The notes under the pieces were generated by a model. The model saw only the letters and a list, made by a program, of their open reading frames with translations. It did not search any database and was not told where the DNA came from. 64,000 nt of DNA from assembly GCF_013403985.1 (NCBI RefSeq), contig NZ_JABFDF010000001.1, positions 310,001 to 374,000 on the forward strand, in the 5' to 3' direction. The position numbers were made by a program, and so were the translations under genes. The DNA comes from Winogradskyella ludwigii. Its GTDB lineage: Bacteria > Bacteroidota > Bacteroidia > Flavobacteriales > Flavobacteriaceae. Every line of letters begins with the position of its first letter. The stretch's first letter is position 1. Below, piece after piece: positions 14,755 to 23,749 of this stretch.

Positions 14755-15537
14755 TTGGAAAACTTACAACTTTGGGAATTTAGATTTATAGACTTCGTGG
14801 ATGTCTTCCTCGTGGCTATATTACTCTATTACATTTACAAGCTTGTAAAAGGTACAGTTGCCATTAATATCTTTATTGGAATTCTTATTATTTATTTTGC
14901 TTGGCGATTAACGGACTATCTTAATATGCACATGCTTTACAGCATTTTTGATGGTTTTATGAAAGTTGGTATTATTGCTTTGATTGTCGTGTTTCAGCCT
15001 GAAATTAGAAAATTCCTTTTAATGGTTGGCTCCACCAATATTGGAGGAAAAAATAATCTTTTTAAAAATTTTAAGTTTCTAAAAAACGACGACCAAACCT
15101 CTACAGATGTTGATGCCATTATTAATGCATGTCATAAAATGGGAACAACAAATACTGGCGCTTTAATTGTTATAGAACGTAATAACAACTTAGACTTTTT
15201 AACTGACACTGGAGATGCTATGAATATTTTAGTGTCACAACCTATTATAGAAAGTATCTTTTTTAAAAATAGTCCGCTGCACGATGGAGCTGTTATTATA
15301 GATAAAAATATAGTAAAAGCAACACGTGTTATTCTTCCTGTTAATAACGAAAAGAAAATCCCAGAACGTTTTGGCTTACGACATAGAGCTGCGATTGGTA
15401 TTACGGAAAAAACAGATGCCTTAGCACTTTGTGTGAGTGAAGAAACAGGACAGATTTCGTATATAAAAAATGGTGAATTTGAAATATTTAAGAACACCGA
15501 TGAATTGACTCAAAAAATTAAAGAGGATTTAGGCTAG
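14755..15537 (+). CDS. cdaA: Diadenylate cyclase CdaA
   Basis: 260 residues with a TTG start; no in-frame ATG or GTG lies just upstream. Three N-terminal membrane helices (about 13-30, 35-52, 70-85) are followed by the DAC catalytic domain with DGA at 177-179 and RHR at 209-211, both needed to condense two ATP into c-di-AMP. The neighbouring regulator genes of Firmicutes, cdaR and glmM, are absent. The stop TAG shares its last base with the GTG start of the next gene, so the first DUF3667 protein is translationally coupled to the cyclase. Confidence 0.94.
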   Translation: MENLQLWEFRFIDFVDVFLVAILLYYIYKLVKGTVAINIFIGILIIYFAWRLTDYLNMHMLYSIFDGFMKVGIIALIVVFQPEIRKFLLMVGSTNIGGKNNLFKNFKFLKNDDQTSTDVDAIINACHKMGTTNTGALIVIERNNNLDFLTDTGDAMNILVSQPIIESIFFKNSPLHDGAVIIDKNIVKATRVILPVNNEKKIPERFGLRHRAAIGITEKTDALALCVSEETGQISYIKNGEFEIFKNTDELTQKIKEDLG

Positions 15538-16325
15538 TGGATTGTAAAAACTGTAATAACACGCTTAGAGACACACAGAAATTCTGTGATGAATGTGGAG
15601 CGAAAATCATTCAGAATCGACTACAACCAAAAGTATTGGCTCAACAAGTAAATGAACAGTTTATTTCTATCGATAACAAATTCCTACGAACCTTTGTTCA
15701 CCTTTTTAAACAACCAGAAACTGTAATTGTAGGCTATATTGATGGTACTCGAAAAAAGTACATTGATGTATTGCAGTATTTTGCAATTTCATTGACTTTT
15801 GCCGGAATTCAGGTGTTTTTAATGACCACATTCTTTAAAGAAGCTATTGATACCGATTTGCTTACACTAGAAAATTTGTTTAGAAGTATTCCTAAGGATA
15901 AAAACAATCCTATGAGTACTATGGATTTTGATGGCTTTAATAAATACCAAACTATTATCTATATTATTACTGTTCCATTTTCTGCATTATCAACTTGGCT
16001 TGCTTACTTCATTGCTGGAAAAAGACAATTTAATTTCACAGAGCATTTGGTCTTAAACCTTTATTATAATGCACAAATTATTATAGTTACAGTAATCTTG
16101 AGTATTTTATTTTTATTCTTAGGTCTTAATTACTTTGTAGTAATCGGAGTAATCACTGTGCTTAACTTTGCCTATTTATTTTACCTATTAAAACGCATAT
16201 ACAAAACCACATTCTGGTATAGTGTCCTGTATTTTTTATTAGTTGGTGCAGTCTATACCATAATTACTACGATACTGAGTGTTTTAGGTGTTATAATCGG
16301 TTTTATAATAGCATTTAAGAGTTAA
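15537..16325 (+). CDS. DUF3667 membrane protein (first copy)
   Basis: 262 residues from a GTG that overlaps the cdaA stop codon by one base. It opens with a zinc ribbon (DCKNCNNTLRDTQKFCDECGAK, two CxxC knuckles) joined by a cytosolic linker containing GYIDGTRKKYIDVLQYF to about five membrane helices. Function of DUF3667 is unknown. The coupling to cdaA suggests a membrane protein linked to c-di-AMP or envelope stress (inference). Confidence 0.85.
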   Translation: MDCKNCNNTLRDTQKFCDECGAKIIQNRLQPKVLAQQVNEQFISIDNKFLRTFVHLFKQPETVIVGYIDGTRKKYIDVLQYFAISLTFAGIQVFLMTTFFKEAIDTDLLTLENLFRSIPKDKNNPMSTMDFDGFNKYQTIIYIITVPFSALSTWLAYFIAGKRQFNFTEHLVLNLYYNAQIIIVTVILSILFLFLGLNYFVVIGVITVLNFAYLFYLLKRIYKTTFWYSVLYFLLVGAVYTIITTILSVLGVIIGFIIAFKS

Positions 16326-16329
16326 ATAA

Positions 16330-17175
16330 ATGAATTGTAAAAATTGCCATACCAAGCTTGAAGAGAACGATGACTATTGCAAAAATTGTGGTGGTAAAGT
16401 AATACGAAATAGGTTAACAATTAAAAATCTATTTGAACATGTAAGCTCTACCTTCTTAAATTTAGATAATACATTTTTACTCACTTTTTTAAATCTTTTC
16501 AAAAAACCTGAAGATGTTATTGGTGGTTTTATAAATGGTACTCGAAAACGCTATATTAATCCAATTAATTATTTAGCCTTAGCAATAACAATTGGAGGAA
16601 TCTACATGATTATCCTAAATAAGTACTTCCCTAACCAACTTATAGAAATGTCTTCTGCAGGTATAAAAGAACAAGAAGTTTTTGCTGCAAAATTCATGTC
16701 TGGCGTTAAAGATTATTACTCTTTATTTATGGTGCTTTTAATTCCGTTTTATGCTTTAATTTCTAGATTAGTATTTATAAATAAAAAAGAATTTAACTAT
16801 ACCGAACATTTGGTAATGGTAATGTATATGGTTGCACAGTTCTCTTTAATTAGTTCTTTTTTAAACTTATTATTATTTCTGCTTCAATTACCAGCTAGTA
16901 TTTTAAGTAGCGGAAGTATCTTTTTTCAAATAGCCTTTTTTGGGTATTGTTATAAACGATTATATAAATTATCCATTCCAGATATTATCTTAAGAACTTT
17001 AATCTTTTTGGGCATTTTATTAGTCCTTATGATTATTCTTACTATTATGGCTGTGATAATAGGCATTATGTTTAAAGATTCTGTTTTTATGCAAGATCTC
17101 ATAGAACTACAGAAAGGTGCGTTTGAAGCTGGACAAAAAGCAGCAGAAGCAGCTGCAGCAGCCAAAAATAAATAA
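16330..17175 (+). CDS. DUF3667 membrane protein (second copy)
   Basis: 281 residues, paralogous to the preceding protein. It shares the N-terminal zinc ribbon (NCKNCHTKLEENDDYCKNCGGK), the GFINGTRKRYINPINYLALA linker and the multi-helix membrane region. It differs by an Ala/Lys-rich C-terminal tail (KGAFEAGQKAAEAAAAAKNK). The two genes are four bases apart, consistent with a local duplication and possibly a hetero-oligomer. Confidence 0.85.
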   Translation: MNCKNCHTKLEENDDYCKNCGGKVIRNRLTIKNLFEHVSSTFLNLDNTFLLTFLNLFKKPEDVIGGFINGTRKRYINPINYLALAITIGGIYMIILNKYFPNQLIEMSSAGIKEQEVFAAKFMSGVKDYYSLFMVLLIPFYALISRLVFINKKEFNYTEHLVMVMYMVAQFSLISSFLNLLLFLLQLPASILSSGSIFFQIAFFGYCYKRLYKLSIPDIILRTLIFLGILLVLMIILTIMAVIIGIMFKDSVFMQDLIELQKGAFEAGQKAAEAAAAAKNK

Positions 17176-17182
17176 GCAAATT

Positions 17183-18949
17183 TTATGCCACCTCAGGCTT
17201 TAAAAACTGAACTTCATAAAGGTTTTTGTAGTAACCACTTTCTTTTTCTAGAAGGGATTTATGTGTTCCTATTTCTACGATTTCGCCAGCATCCATTACT
17301 ATAATTTTATCGGCTTGTTGTATGGTTGCTAATCGGTGCGCAATAACAATAGAAGTTCTTCCTTTAGTTATCTTGTCTGTAGCATCCTGTATTAATTGCT
17401 CTGAATACGAATCTACAGAAGATGTGGCTTCATCTAAAATTAAAATACTTGGATTAGTCACATAAGCTCTTAAAAACGAAATCAATTGACGTTGTCCTGA
17501 AGATAACATCACACCTCTTTCTTTAACATTATAATTATAACCACCCGGAAGACTAGAAATAAATTCATGAATTCCAATTGCTTTAGCAGCATTCACCACA
17601 TCTTGTTCTGTAATAGCCTCGTTATTTAAAGTTATATTATTAAGAATAGTATCTGCAAATAAAAATACATCTTGTAACACCACTGCTATCTGACTTCTTA
17701 GCGACGTTAAAGTCATATCCTTTATATCTGTATCATCAACTTTTATAGTTCCTGAACTAATATCGTAAAAACGATTCAATAAATTAATGATCGTAGATTT
17801 TCCTGCACCTGTTGCTCCAACAATTGCCACAGTCTCACCTTCATCTACATTAAACGAAATTCCTTTAAGAACTTCTTCATCTTTCACATAAGAAAACCGC
17901 ACATCTTTAAAAGTTATTCGACCTTTAAAATGAAGGGCTTCAATAGTCCCTGAATCATCAATATTTGAAGTGGTATCTAACACTTTAAAAACACGATCTG
18001 CAGCAACCATTCCCATTTGTAATGTGTTGAATTTATTTGCAATTTGATTTAAAGGCCTAAACAACATTGGAATAAACATGGTAAAGGCAATAAGATCTCC
18101 TAACGTTGCTGTTTGCCCTGATACCGCATTTATGCCACCATACCAAATTACAGCTCCCATAGTTAAAGATGAAATAAAATCTGCAATAGGAAAGAAGATT
18201 GAATTGTACCAAACTGTTTTTAACCATCCTTTCTTATGACGTTCATTTATAGCTTTAAAATTCCTGTACTCAGTATCTTCACGTGTAAATAACTGAAGGA
18301 TCTTCATACCAGTAACACGTTCTTGTACAAATGAATTTAGGTTAGATACTTCTGTACGTACATCTTCAAAAGCACGTTTCATATACTTTTGAAAAATATT
18401 AGTTGCTATTAAAACAAAAGGTAGCGTCACAATAACGATGAGACTCAACTTCCAGTTCATGTAAAACATAAAACCAGCAACAACTAACATTTTTAAGACA
18501 TCACTAAAAATCATAAATAGTCCTTGCCCAAAGATGTCTGCAATACGCTCCATATCTGTAACAGCTCTTGTAATTAAAACACCTACAGACGATTTATCAA
18601 AATACGTCATTTTAAATTTAAGCATGTGCTTAAATAACTTAACACGTATATCTCTAACCACGGACTGACCTAACCAACTTGCGTAATAAATGAAAAGTAA
18701 TTGAGAAATTACTTCCAATATTAAAAGGGTTAACATCACCACCATGTAAATAACAAAGCCATTATACTCTTTGTTTGCAATTTTGATATCTATAGCTTCT
18801 TTTAGAACATAAGGTCTAAAGGCACCAAATAATGCTAAACCAATGACGCAAAACAACGAAATCGTAAAAACTGTACGATACGGTTTTATGTACTGCAACA
18901 ATCGTGTAAACAACGATACATCAAATATTTTCTTTTCTTTTTTTGCCAT
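17183..18949 (-). CDS. MsbA/LmrA-type ABC exporter (fused permease and ATPase)
   Basis: 588 residues. Six-helix exporter membrane domain (about 20-320), then an ATPase domain with Walker A GATGAGKSTIINLL, Q-loop, signature LSSGQRQL, Walker B LILDEATSSVD and the switch histidine in IVIAHRLATI. A single polypeptide forms a homodimer. Family substrates range from lipids to drugs; no partner narrows it here. The signature is LSSGQ rather than LSGGQ, common in this subfamily. It is convergent with the DUF3667 genes, with only 7 bases between their stops. Confidence 0.9.
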   Translation of the reverse strand: MAKKEKKIFDVSLFTRLLQYIKPYRTVFTISLFCVIGLALFGAFRPYVLKEAIDIKIANKEYNGFVIYMVVMLTLLILEVISQLLFIYYASWLGQSVVRDIRVKLFKHMLKFKMTYFDKSSVGVLITRAVTDMERIADIFGQGLFMIFSDVLKMLVVAGFMFYMNWKLSLIVIVTLPFVLIATNIFQKYMKRAFEDVRTEVSNLNSFVQERVTGMKILQLFTREDTEYRNFKAINERHKKGWLKTVWYNSIFFPIADFISSLTMGAVIWYGGINAVSGQTATLGDLIAFTMFIPMLFRPLNQIANKFNTLQMGMVAADRVFKVLDTTSNIDDSGTIEALHFKGRITFKDVRFSYVKDEEVLKGISFNVDEGETVAIVGATGAGKSTIINLLNRFYDISSGTIKVDDTDIKDMTLTSLRSQIAVVLQDVFLFADTILNNITLNNEAITEQDVVNAAKAIGIHEFISSLPGGYNYNVKERGVMLSSGQRQLISFLRAYVTNPSILILDEATSSVDSYSEQLIQDATDKITKGRTSIVIAHRLATIQQADKIIVMDAGEIVEIGTHKSLLEKESGYYKNLYEVQFLKPEVA

Positions 18950-19026
18950 TTTATGTTGTTCCTATAGCTATAGGAATGGGTTCTGTATCTAATTTCCGGA
19001 CAACGGAAATCTAATTATTTGTTTTT

Positions 19027-19776
19027 CTATTGGTCTATTTTTATACTTTCTGGATAAACTATTTTCACCAAATACAAACCATGCGCTGGAACTGAAAAAC
19101 CAGCTTCACTTCTATTCTTTGACGTTATAATTTGATGTAAATCGTTAGCTTTCATTTTCCCTAAGCCAATATTTACCATGGTTCCTACAATTGCTCTCAC
19201 CATATTTCGTAAAAATCGATCTGCAGTAATCGTAAAAATCAACTGGTTTTCAGTCTTCGTCCAGAATGCTTCTTTAATATCACAATTATAAGTTTTTACA
19301 TCTGTATTGGTCTTAGAAAAGCATTGAAAATCTTTATACTCAAATAAGATTTTACAAGCATCGTTCATGGCTTCAACATCTAATGGTAAATGCACTAAGT
19401 ATGTAAAATCATAATTAAATACATTTTTAGCTGTCGAAATCTTATAATTGTAAGTTCTACTTGTCGCATAAAATCTGGCATGCATTTCTGGTTTCACCTC
19501 AAAAATAGAAGTCACAGCAATATCTTTAGGTAAAAATGAATTCAATTTATAAACCAAATCTTTTGATTTAATTTTCTGTTCAAAATCAAAATGAGCAAAC
19601 ATTTGAGACGCATGAACGCCTGCATCTGTTCTACCTGCTCCCATTATGGCAATCTTAGTATTTAAAATTGTACTCAGAGCTTTTTCTAAAACTTCTTGTA
19701 CACTGATTGCGTTGGGTTGATTTTGCCAACCATGATATGCTTTACCATTGTATGAAAGTTCGATGAAAAATCGCAA
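19027..19776 (-). CDS. truA: tRNA pseudouridine(38-40) synthase TruA
   Basis: 249 residues. The catalytic aspartate lies in MGAGRTDAGVHASQM; the start RFFIELSYNGKAYHGWQNQPN and later FLRNMVRAIVGTMVNIG are TruA hallmarks. It modifies uridines 38-40 in the anticodon stem-loop of many tRNAs. It is upstream of the ABC exporter gene on the same strand (77-base gap). Confidence 0.95.
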   Translation of the reverse strand: MRFFIELSYNGKAYHGWQNQPNAISVQEVLEKALSTILNTKIAIMGAGRTDAGVHASQMFAHFDFEQKIKSKDLVYKLNSFLPKDIAVTSIFEVKPEMHARFYATSRTYNYKISTAKNVFNYDFTYLVHLPLDVEAMNDACKILFEYKDFQCFSKTNTDVKTYNCDIKEAFWTKTENQLIFTITADRFLRNMVRAIVGTMVNIGLGKMKANDLHQIITSKNRSEAGFSVPAHGLYLVKIVYPESIKIDQ

Positions 19777-19813
19777 TAGAAATATTACTTTTGTTAAAGT
19801 GCAAAGATACTTT

Positions 19814-19833
19814 ATTCCTGCGAACGCAGGAAT
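19814..19833. repeat. Perfect palindrome, ATTCCTGC family
   Basis: ATTCCTGCG and CGCAGGAAT form a perfect 9-bp stem with a two-base loop. The same stem core occurs at 12377-12419. I recall this short palindrome as frequent between genes in Flavobacteria. It lies upstream of truA. Confidence 0.6.
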
Positions 19834-19982
19834 CTCGTTAACGTAATATTTAGAGTTAAAAAGAAACTCTAGAATTTATATTTAACAAAATCCAATAAGA
19901 CAAATAACATTTCACGGATAAGAAAAGGACATAAAATTCTTTTACAAGTGAATAAAAAGACCATAGTTTCTACAAACATAAA

Positions 19983-20477
19983 ATGAAAAAAATACTCCTT
20001 TTATCAGATACACATAGTTACATCGATGATGCCATTTTAAAACATGTAAAACAAGCCGATGAAGTTTGGCACGCAGGCGATATTGGTGATTTAGACGTTA
20101 CTGACGAAATTTCTAAGCTAAAACCCTTAAAGGCCGTTTACGGAAATATTGATGATGCTAAAGCAAGAACAGAATTCCCACTTAATAATAGATTTATGTG
20201 CGAAGGTGTTGATGTTTGGATAACGCATATTGGTGGATATCCTCCAAAGTACAACTCTAATGTAAAAGATGCTCTAGTTGCTAATCCGCCAGATCTTTTT
20301 ATTACAGGACATTCTCATATTTTGAAAGTAATGCCAGATAAAAAATTAGATCTATTACATATGAATCCAGGTGCTGCTGGTAAACATGGGTTTCATAAAG
20401 TTCGAACCATGTTACGATTTAAGATTGACGGCAAGAACATTAAAGATTTAGAAGTTATTGAATTTGAAAAACGATAA
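19983..20477 (+). CDS. YfcE/MJ0936-type metallophosphoesterase
   Basis: 164 residues covering the whole calcineurin-like fold. Metal ligands are seen in LLSDTHS, HAGDIGD, YGNIDD, ITHIGG and ITGHSHI. Family members are cytosolic phosphodiesterases of about this length with broad substrate range in vitro. Single gene with its own terminator. Confidence 0.92.
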   Translation: MKKILLLSDTHSYIDDAILKHVKQADEVWHAGDIGDLDVTDEISKLKPLKAVYGNIDDAKARTEFPLNNRFMCEGVDVWITHIGGYPPKYNSNVKDALVANPPDLFITGHSHILKVMPDKKLDLLHMNPGAAGKHGFHKVRTMLRFKIDGKNIKDLEVIEFEKR

Positions 20478-20482
20478 ATAAA

Positions 20483-20510
20483 AAAACCCAGACGGCAGAG
20501 TCTGGGTTTT
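20483..20510. terminator. Bidirectional terminator
   Basis: A perfect 11-bp stem AAAACCCAGAC/GTCTGGGTTTT with a 6-base loop separates the convergent phosphodiesterase (plus) and DUF4293 (minus) genes. Confidence 0.88.
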
Positions 20511-20533
20511 TCACACTAATTAAGATTCTAGTT

Positions 20534-20944
20534 TTATCGTAATCGATCTACAGATTTTACGAGATCTTCATCCTTTTTAATAGCCTTGTTAGCCAAGACT
20601 AAACACACAATAGAAAAAATAGGAAGAAGAATCCCAATACCTTTCTCAGAAACGTTAGTTTCTCCAGATAAATTTTGAGATTGATAAACAAAAATTCCTA
20701 GTAAAATTAAGTTTAATATTATATTAAGTCGTCCCAATACAAATTGAGATTTCCTGTCTTTAAATCTAAATATTGAAATCAAAGATAGTAATGCTGAGCC
20801 TAAAAACAAGCCTAAATACAAATAATTATCTAGAGCAAACACTTTAGCCTCTTCATTATTGGTCCATAAATGAAATACAAATATTAAGCCTGCAGAAATA
20901 ACAGCGGCTAAAAATAAATATAAGGTCTGAATACGTTGAATCAT
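20534..20944 (-). CDS. DUF4293 membrane protein
   Basis: 136 residues with four hydrophobic segments. The start MIQRIQTLYLFLAAVISAGL is characteristic of this Bacteroidota family. The C-terminus is short and charged. Function unknown. It is divergent from rho, which I recall as a conserved arrangement in Flavobacteria, so the two may share a control region. Confidence 0.82.
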   Translation of the reverse strand: MIQRIQTLYLFLAAVISAGLIFVFHLWTNNEEAKVFALDNYLYLGLFLGSALLSLISIFRFKDRKSQFVLGRLNIILNLILLGIFVYQSQNLSGETNVSEKGIGILLPIFSIVCLVLANKAIKKDEDLVKSVDRLR

Positions 20945-21184
20945 ATCTTTTATAACAAACTAATATTGACTTTTTGTTTTTAAATCTCTGCGAAATTAGC
21001 AGTTTATTTTTTAAAAAGATAGAAATTGTTTTAAAATAAAATTGTATTATTGCAGTAGAAAGAAGTAACGCTCTGAGTTGCATCCTTCTAATCTTCCACA
21101 TTAATCTCACTTTTTCTTACTTATATTTCATTTAGAAAATATTGAATTAATAATATCAAATTATAATACATATACAACATACGA

Positions 21185-22864
21185 ATGTTTGAAATTTCAC
21201 AGTTAAAAGCTAAAAAACTTCCTGAATTACAGGAGATAGCGAAAAAACTAAATGTACCAAAATACCGTACACAAAAAAAATTAGACTTGGTTTATCAAAT
21301 TTTAGATTACCAAGCGGCAAATCCTGATGTTGTTAAAGCTAAGGTAGCTACTGAAACACCATCAGAAGTAAAGCCAAAAGAAAGTAAACCAGCTGAAAAA
21401 CGTGCTAGAGTTACTCAAAAGCCGAAAGAGAATAAAGAACAAAAAACTTTAGATCTTAAGGAAACTACAGATAAAAAAGAGGAAGTAAAAACAGAACCTA
21501 AAGAGCGTAAGAAACCTAACCCTCGTAAACCTTTAGAGCGCAAACCTCAAGACAATAAATCGAAAACAGAAAAACCTGTTAACGATAAAACACCAAATAA
21601 ACCACAAGAACAGAAAAGACCTAATCCTCGTAAAGACGACAATAGACGTCCACAAAGCAAGGATAACAGACAACCTCGTTCTAAAGATGGTAATAAAAAT
21701 AATGGCAATAAGGATAGCAGAAATCGCTATCGCGAGCCAGATTTTGAATTCGATGCTATCATTGAAAGTGAAGGTGTATTAGATGTTATGCAAGATGGTT
21801 ATGGATTTTTAAGATCTTCGGATTATAATTACCTATCCTCTCCAGATGATATATATGTATCACAATCTCAAATCCGTTTATTTGGATTAAAAGTTGGTGA
21901 TACTGTTTTAGGAAATGTACGTCCGCCAAAAGAAGGTGAAAAATATTTCCCTTTAATAAAAGTGAGCAAAATTAATGGTCAAAGTCCAAATGTTGTCAGA
22001 GACAGAGTTGCTTTTGAACATTTAACACCATTATTTCCACAAGAGAAATTTAACATTGCAGAAAAGCAAGCAACGATTTCTACACGTATTATGGATTTGT
22101 TTGCTCCAATTGGTAAAGGACAACGTGGTATGATTGTATCGCAACCAAAAACGGGAAAAACAATGTTATTAAAGGATGTTGCCAATGCCATTGCAGCCAA
22201 CCATCCTGAAGTTTATCAAATGATTTTATTAATTGATGAACGCCCTGAAGAAGTTACAGACATGCAACGTAACGTACGTGGCGAAGTTATTGCTTCTACT
22301 TTTGATAAAGAAGCGCACGAGCACGTTAAGATTGCAAATATCGTTTTAGAAAAAGCAAAACGTTTAGTGGAATGTGGCCATGATGTGGTTATTCTTTTAG
22401 ATTCAATTACACGTTTAGCTAGAGCATATAACTCGGTACAACCAGCATCAGGTAAAATACTTTCTGGTGGTGTAGATGCTAATGCTTTACACAAACCAAA
22501 ACGTTTCTTTGGTGCAGCTCGTAACATAGAAAATGGTGGATCTTTAACCATTATTGCTACGGCATTAACTGAAACAGGTTCTAAAATGGACGAAGTTATT
22601 TTTGAAGAATTTAAAGGAACTGGTAACATGGAACTACAATTAGATCGTAAGATTTCTAATCGTCGTATTTATCCAGCTATCGATTTAACATCTTCTAGCA
22701 CGCGTCGTGATGATATTTTATTAGATGCTACTACAATTCAAAGAATGTGGGTAATGCGTAAGTATTTAGCAGATATGAATCCTGTGGAAGCTATGGAATT
22801 CATTAATGATCGTTTTAAACAAACTAGAAACAATGAAGAGTTCTTAATCTCTATGAATGGTTAA
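21185..22864 (+). CDS. rho: Transcription termination factor Rho
   Basis: 559 residues against about 420 in E. coli. The N-terminal Rho_N helical domain (about 1-45) is followed by a long Lys/Pro/Asn/Arg-rich low-complexity insert (about 50-190), the cold-shock-like primary RNA site (about 195-265, [13 protein letters not shown]) and the hexameric ATPase with Walker [11 protein letters not shown] and Walker [17 protein letters not shown]. The insert is typical of Bacteroidota Rho and may add RNA affinity or phase behaviour. The roughly 130-base leader, with a weak -7 box TATTATTG at 21045-21052, leaves room for autoregulation. Confidence 0.96.
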   Translation: MFEISQLKAKKLPELQEIAKKLNVPKYRTQKKLDLVYQILDYQAANPDVVKAKVATETPSEVKPKESKPAEKRARVTQKPKENKEQKTLDLKETTDKKEEVKTEPKERKKPNPRKPLERKPQDNKSKTEKPVNDKTPNKPQEQKRPNPRKDDNRRPQSKDNRQPRSKDGNKNNGNKDSRNRYREPDFEFDAIIESEGVLDVMQDGYGFLRSSDYNYLSSPDDIYVSQSQIRLFGLKVGDTVLGNVRPPKEGEKYFPLIKVSKINGQSPNVVRDRVAFEHLTPLFPQEKFNIAEKQATISTRIMDLFAPIGKGQRGMIVSQPKTGKTMLLKDVANAIAANHPEVYQMILLIDERPEEVTDMQRNVRGEVIASTFDKEAHEHVKIANIVLEKAKRLVECGHDVVILLDSITRLARAYNSVQPASGKILSGGVDANALHKPKRFFGAARNIENGGSLTIIATALTETGSKMDEVIFEEFKGTGNMELQLDRKISNRRIYPAIDLTSSSTRRDDILLDATTIQRMWVMRKYLADMNPVEAMEFINDRFKQTRNNEEFLISMNG

Positions 22865-22888
22865 ACGCTTTCAAAATATATAACACTG

Positions 22889-22919
22889 AAAAACCTTGAA
22901 TTAATAGTTCAAGGTTTTT
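22889..22919 (+). terminator. Terminator of rho
   Basis: A 12-bp stem AAAAACCTTGAA/TTCAAGGTTTTT with a 7-base loop and a T-run ending at 22921. It also faces the convergent methyltransferase gene, whose stop is at 22961. Confidence 0.85.
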
Positions 22920-22960
22920 TTATGCTTGTTTGTTACAGGTCAAATATTAAATAATGACAA

Positions 22961-23419
22961 CTATACTCTTGGTTTATCAATACCACGATCGTACATTACA
23001 ATACTACCAGCTACAGAAACATTAAGACTTAATTGAGATTGAAACTTCACTAAAAAATGACTCTTCTCAATAGCTTTTTTAGACAAACCGTGATCTTCTG
23101 CGCCAAGCAAATAGACACAACGTCGAGTATGATTAAATGTTTCTAAAGGAATTGCTTTATCAGTTAATTCTACGCCAACAAGTCTAGCTCCTTTTGGTAT
23201 GTTTTTAAAGAAATCATCAAAACTTTCATAATGAAAATAAGGTATTGAAGCTACAGCATCATGTGTATCACAGGCTTGTTTAGCATAACGATTTCCAATT
23301 GTGAATATAAAACTAGCACCCAAATTTTGAGCAGATCTCCAAAGCACTCCAAGATTTTCTGGAGTCTTCCCATTTTGAATACCTATACCGAAGAATTCAT
23401 TTTTTAAATTATCATTCAT
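22961..23419 (-). CDS. SpoU/TrmH-family RNA 2'-O-methyltransferase
   Basis: 152 residues, about the size of the bare SPOUT catalytic domain (TrmL size). Motifs: NLGVLWRSAQNLGASFIFTIG (motif 1), VYLLGAEDHGLS (motif 2) and SLNVSVAGSIVMYDR (motif 3, trefoil-knot SAM site). It probably methylates a tRNA ribose; the target cannot be told from sequence. It lies downstream of the initiator tRNA on the same strand. Confidence 0.88.
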   Translation of the reverse strand: MNDNLKNEFFGIGIQNGKTPENLGVLWRSAQNLGASFIFTIGNRYAKQACDTHDAVASIPYFHYESFDDFFKNIPKGARLVGVELTDKAIPLETFNHTRRCVYLLGAEDHGLSKKAIEKSHFLVKFQSQLSLNVSVAGSIVMYDRGIDKPRV

Positions 23420-23470
23420 TCTATAAAATTAAAAAAGGAATTTTTAATTATTCAAAAAAACTCATAAAAA

Positions 23471-23496
23471 AAGCCTCTCAATTTCTTGAAAGGCTT
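23471..23496 (-). terminator. Terminator of the initiator tRNA
   Basis: AAGCCTcTCAA pairs with TTGAaAGGCTT with one internal mismatch. On the minus strand it is followed by TTTTT, 12 bases beyond the tRNA 3' end. It separates the tRNA from the SpoU gene. Confidence 0.75.
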
Positions 23497-23507
23497 GTCT
23501 TACTTAG

Positions 23508-23580
<73 letters not shown>

Positions 23581-23699
23581 ATGTGTATTCAAAAAACGAT
23601 TATCTTAGCTTTTAACTTTCGGTTCATAATGCCGACATATCGTTTTGGGACTGCAAAGATAATACTTTATTTCTATTACCAAAGATAAAACATAAAAAA

Positions 23700-23724
23700 A
23701 ACGCTAAATTTTATTTTTAGCGTT
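23700..23724 (-). terminator. Terminator of the LRR gene
   Basis: AACGCTAAA/TTTAGCGTT with a 7-base loop, followed on the minus strand by T8. It is 26 bases beyond the stop of the gene ending at 23750. Confidence 0.82.
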
Positions 23725-23749
23725 ATTTTTTATGAAATTATGTTAGACA

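Noticed and set aside
21405-21740. Repetitive Lys/Pro/Arg-rich codons suspected as a repeat array
   Set aside because: They are the low-complexity insert of Rho, in frame and usual for the phylum; no regular unit or spacer, so neither a CRISPR nor a tandem repeat.
22216-22629. Open frame antisense to rho
   Set aside because: It mirrors the conserved ATPase codons; serine/proline-rich shadow without family features.
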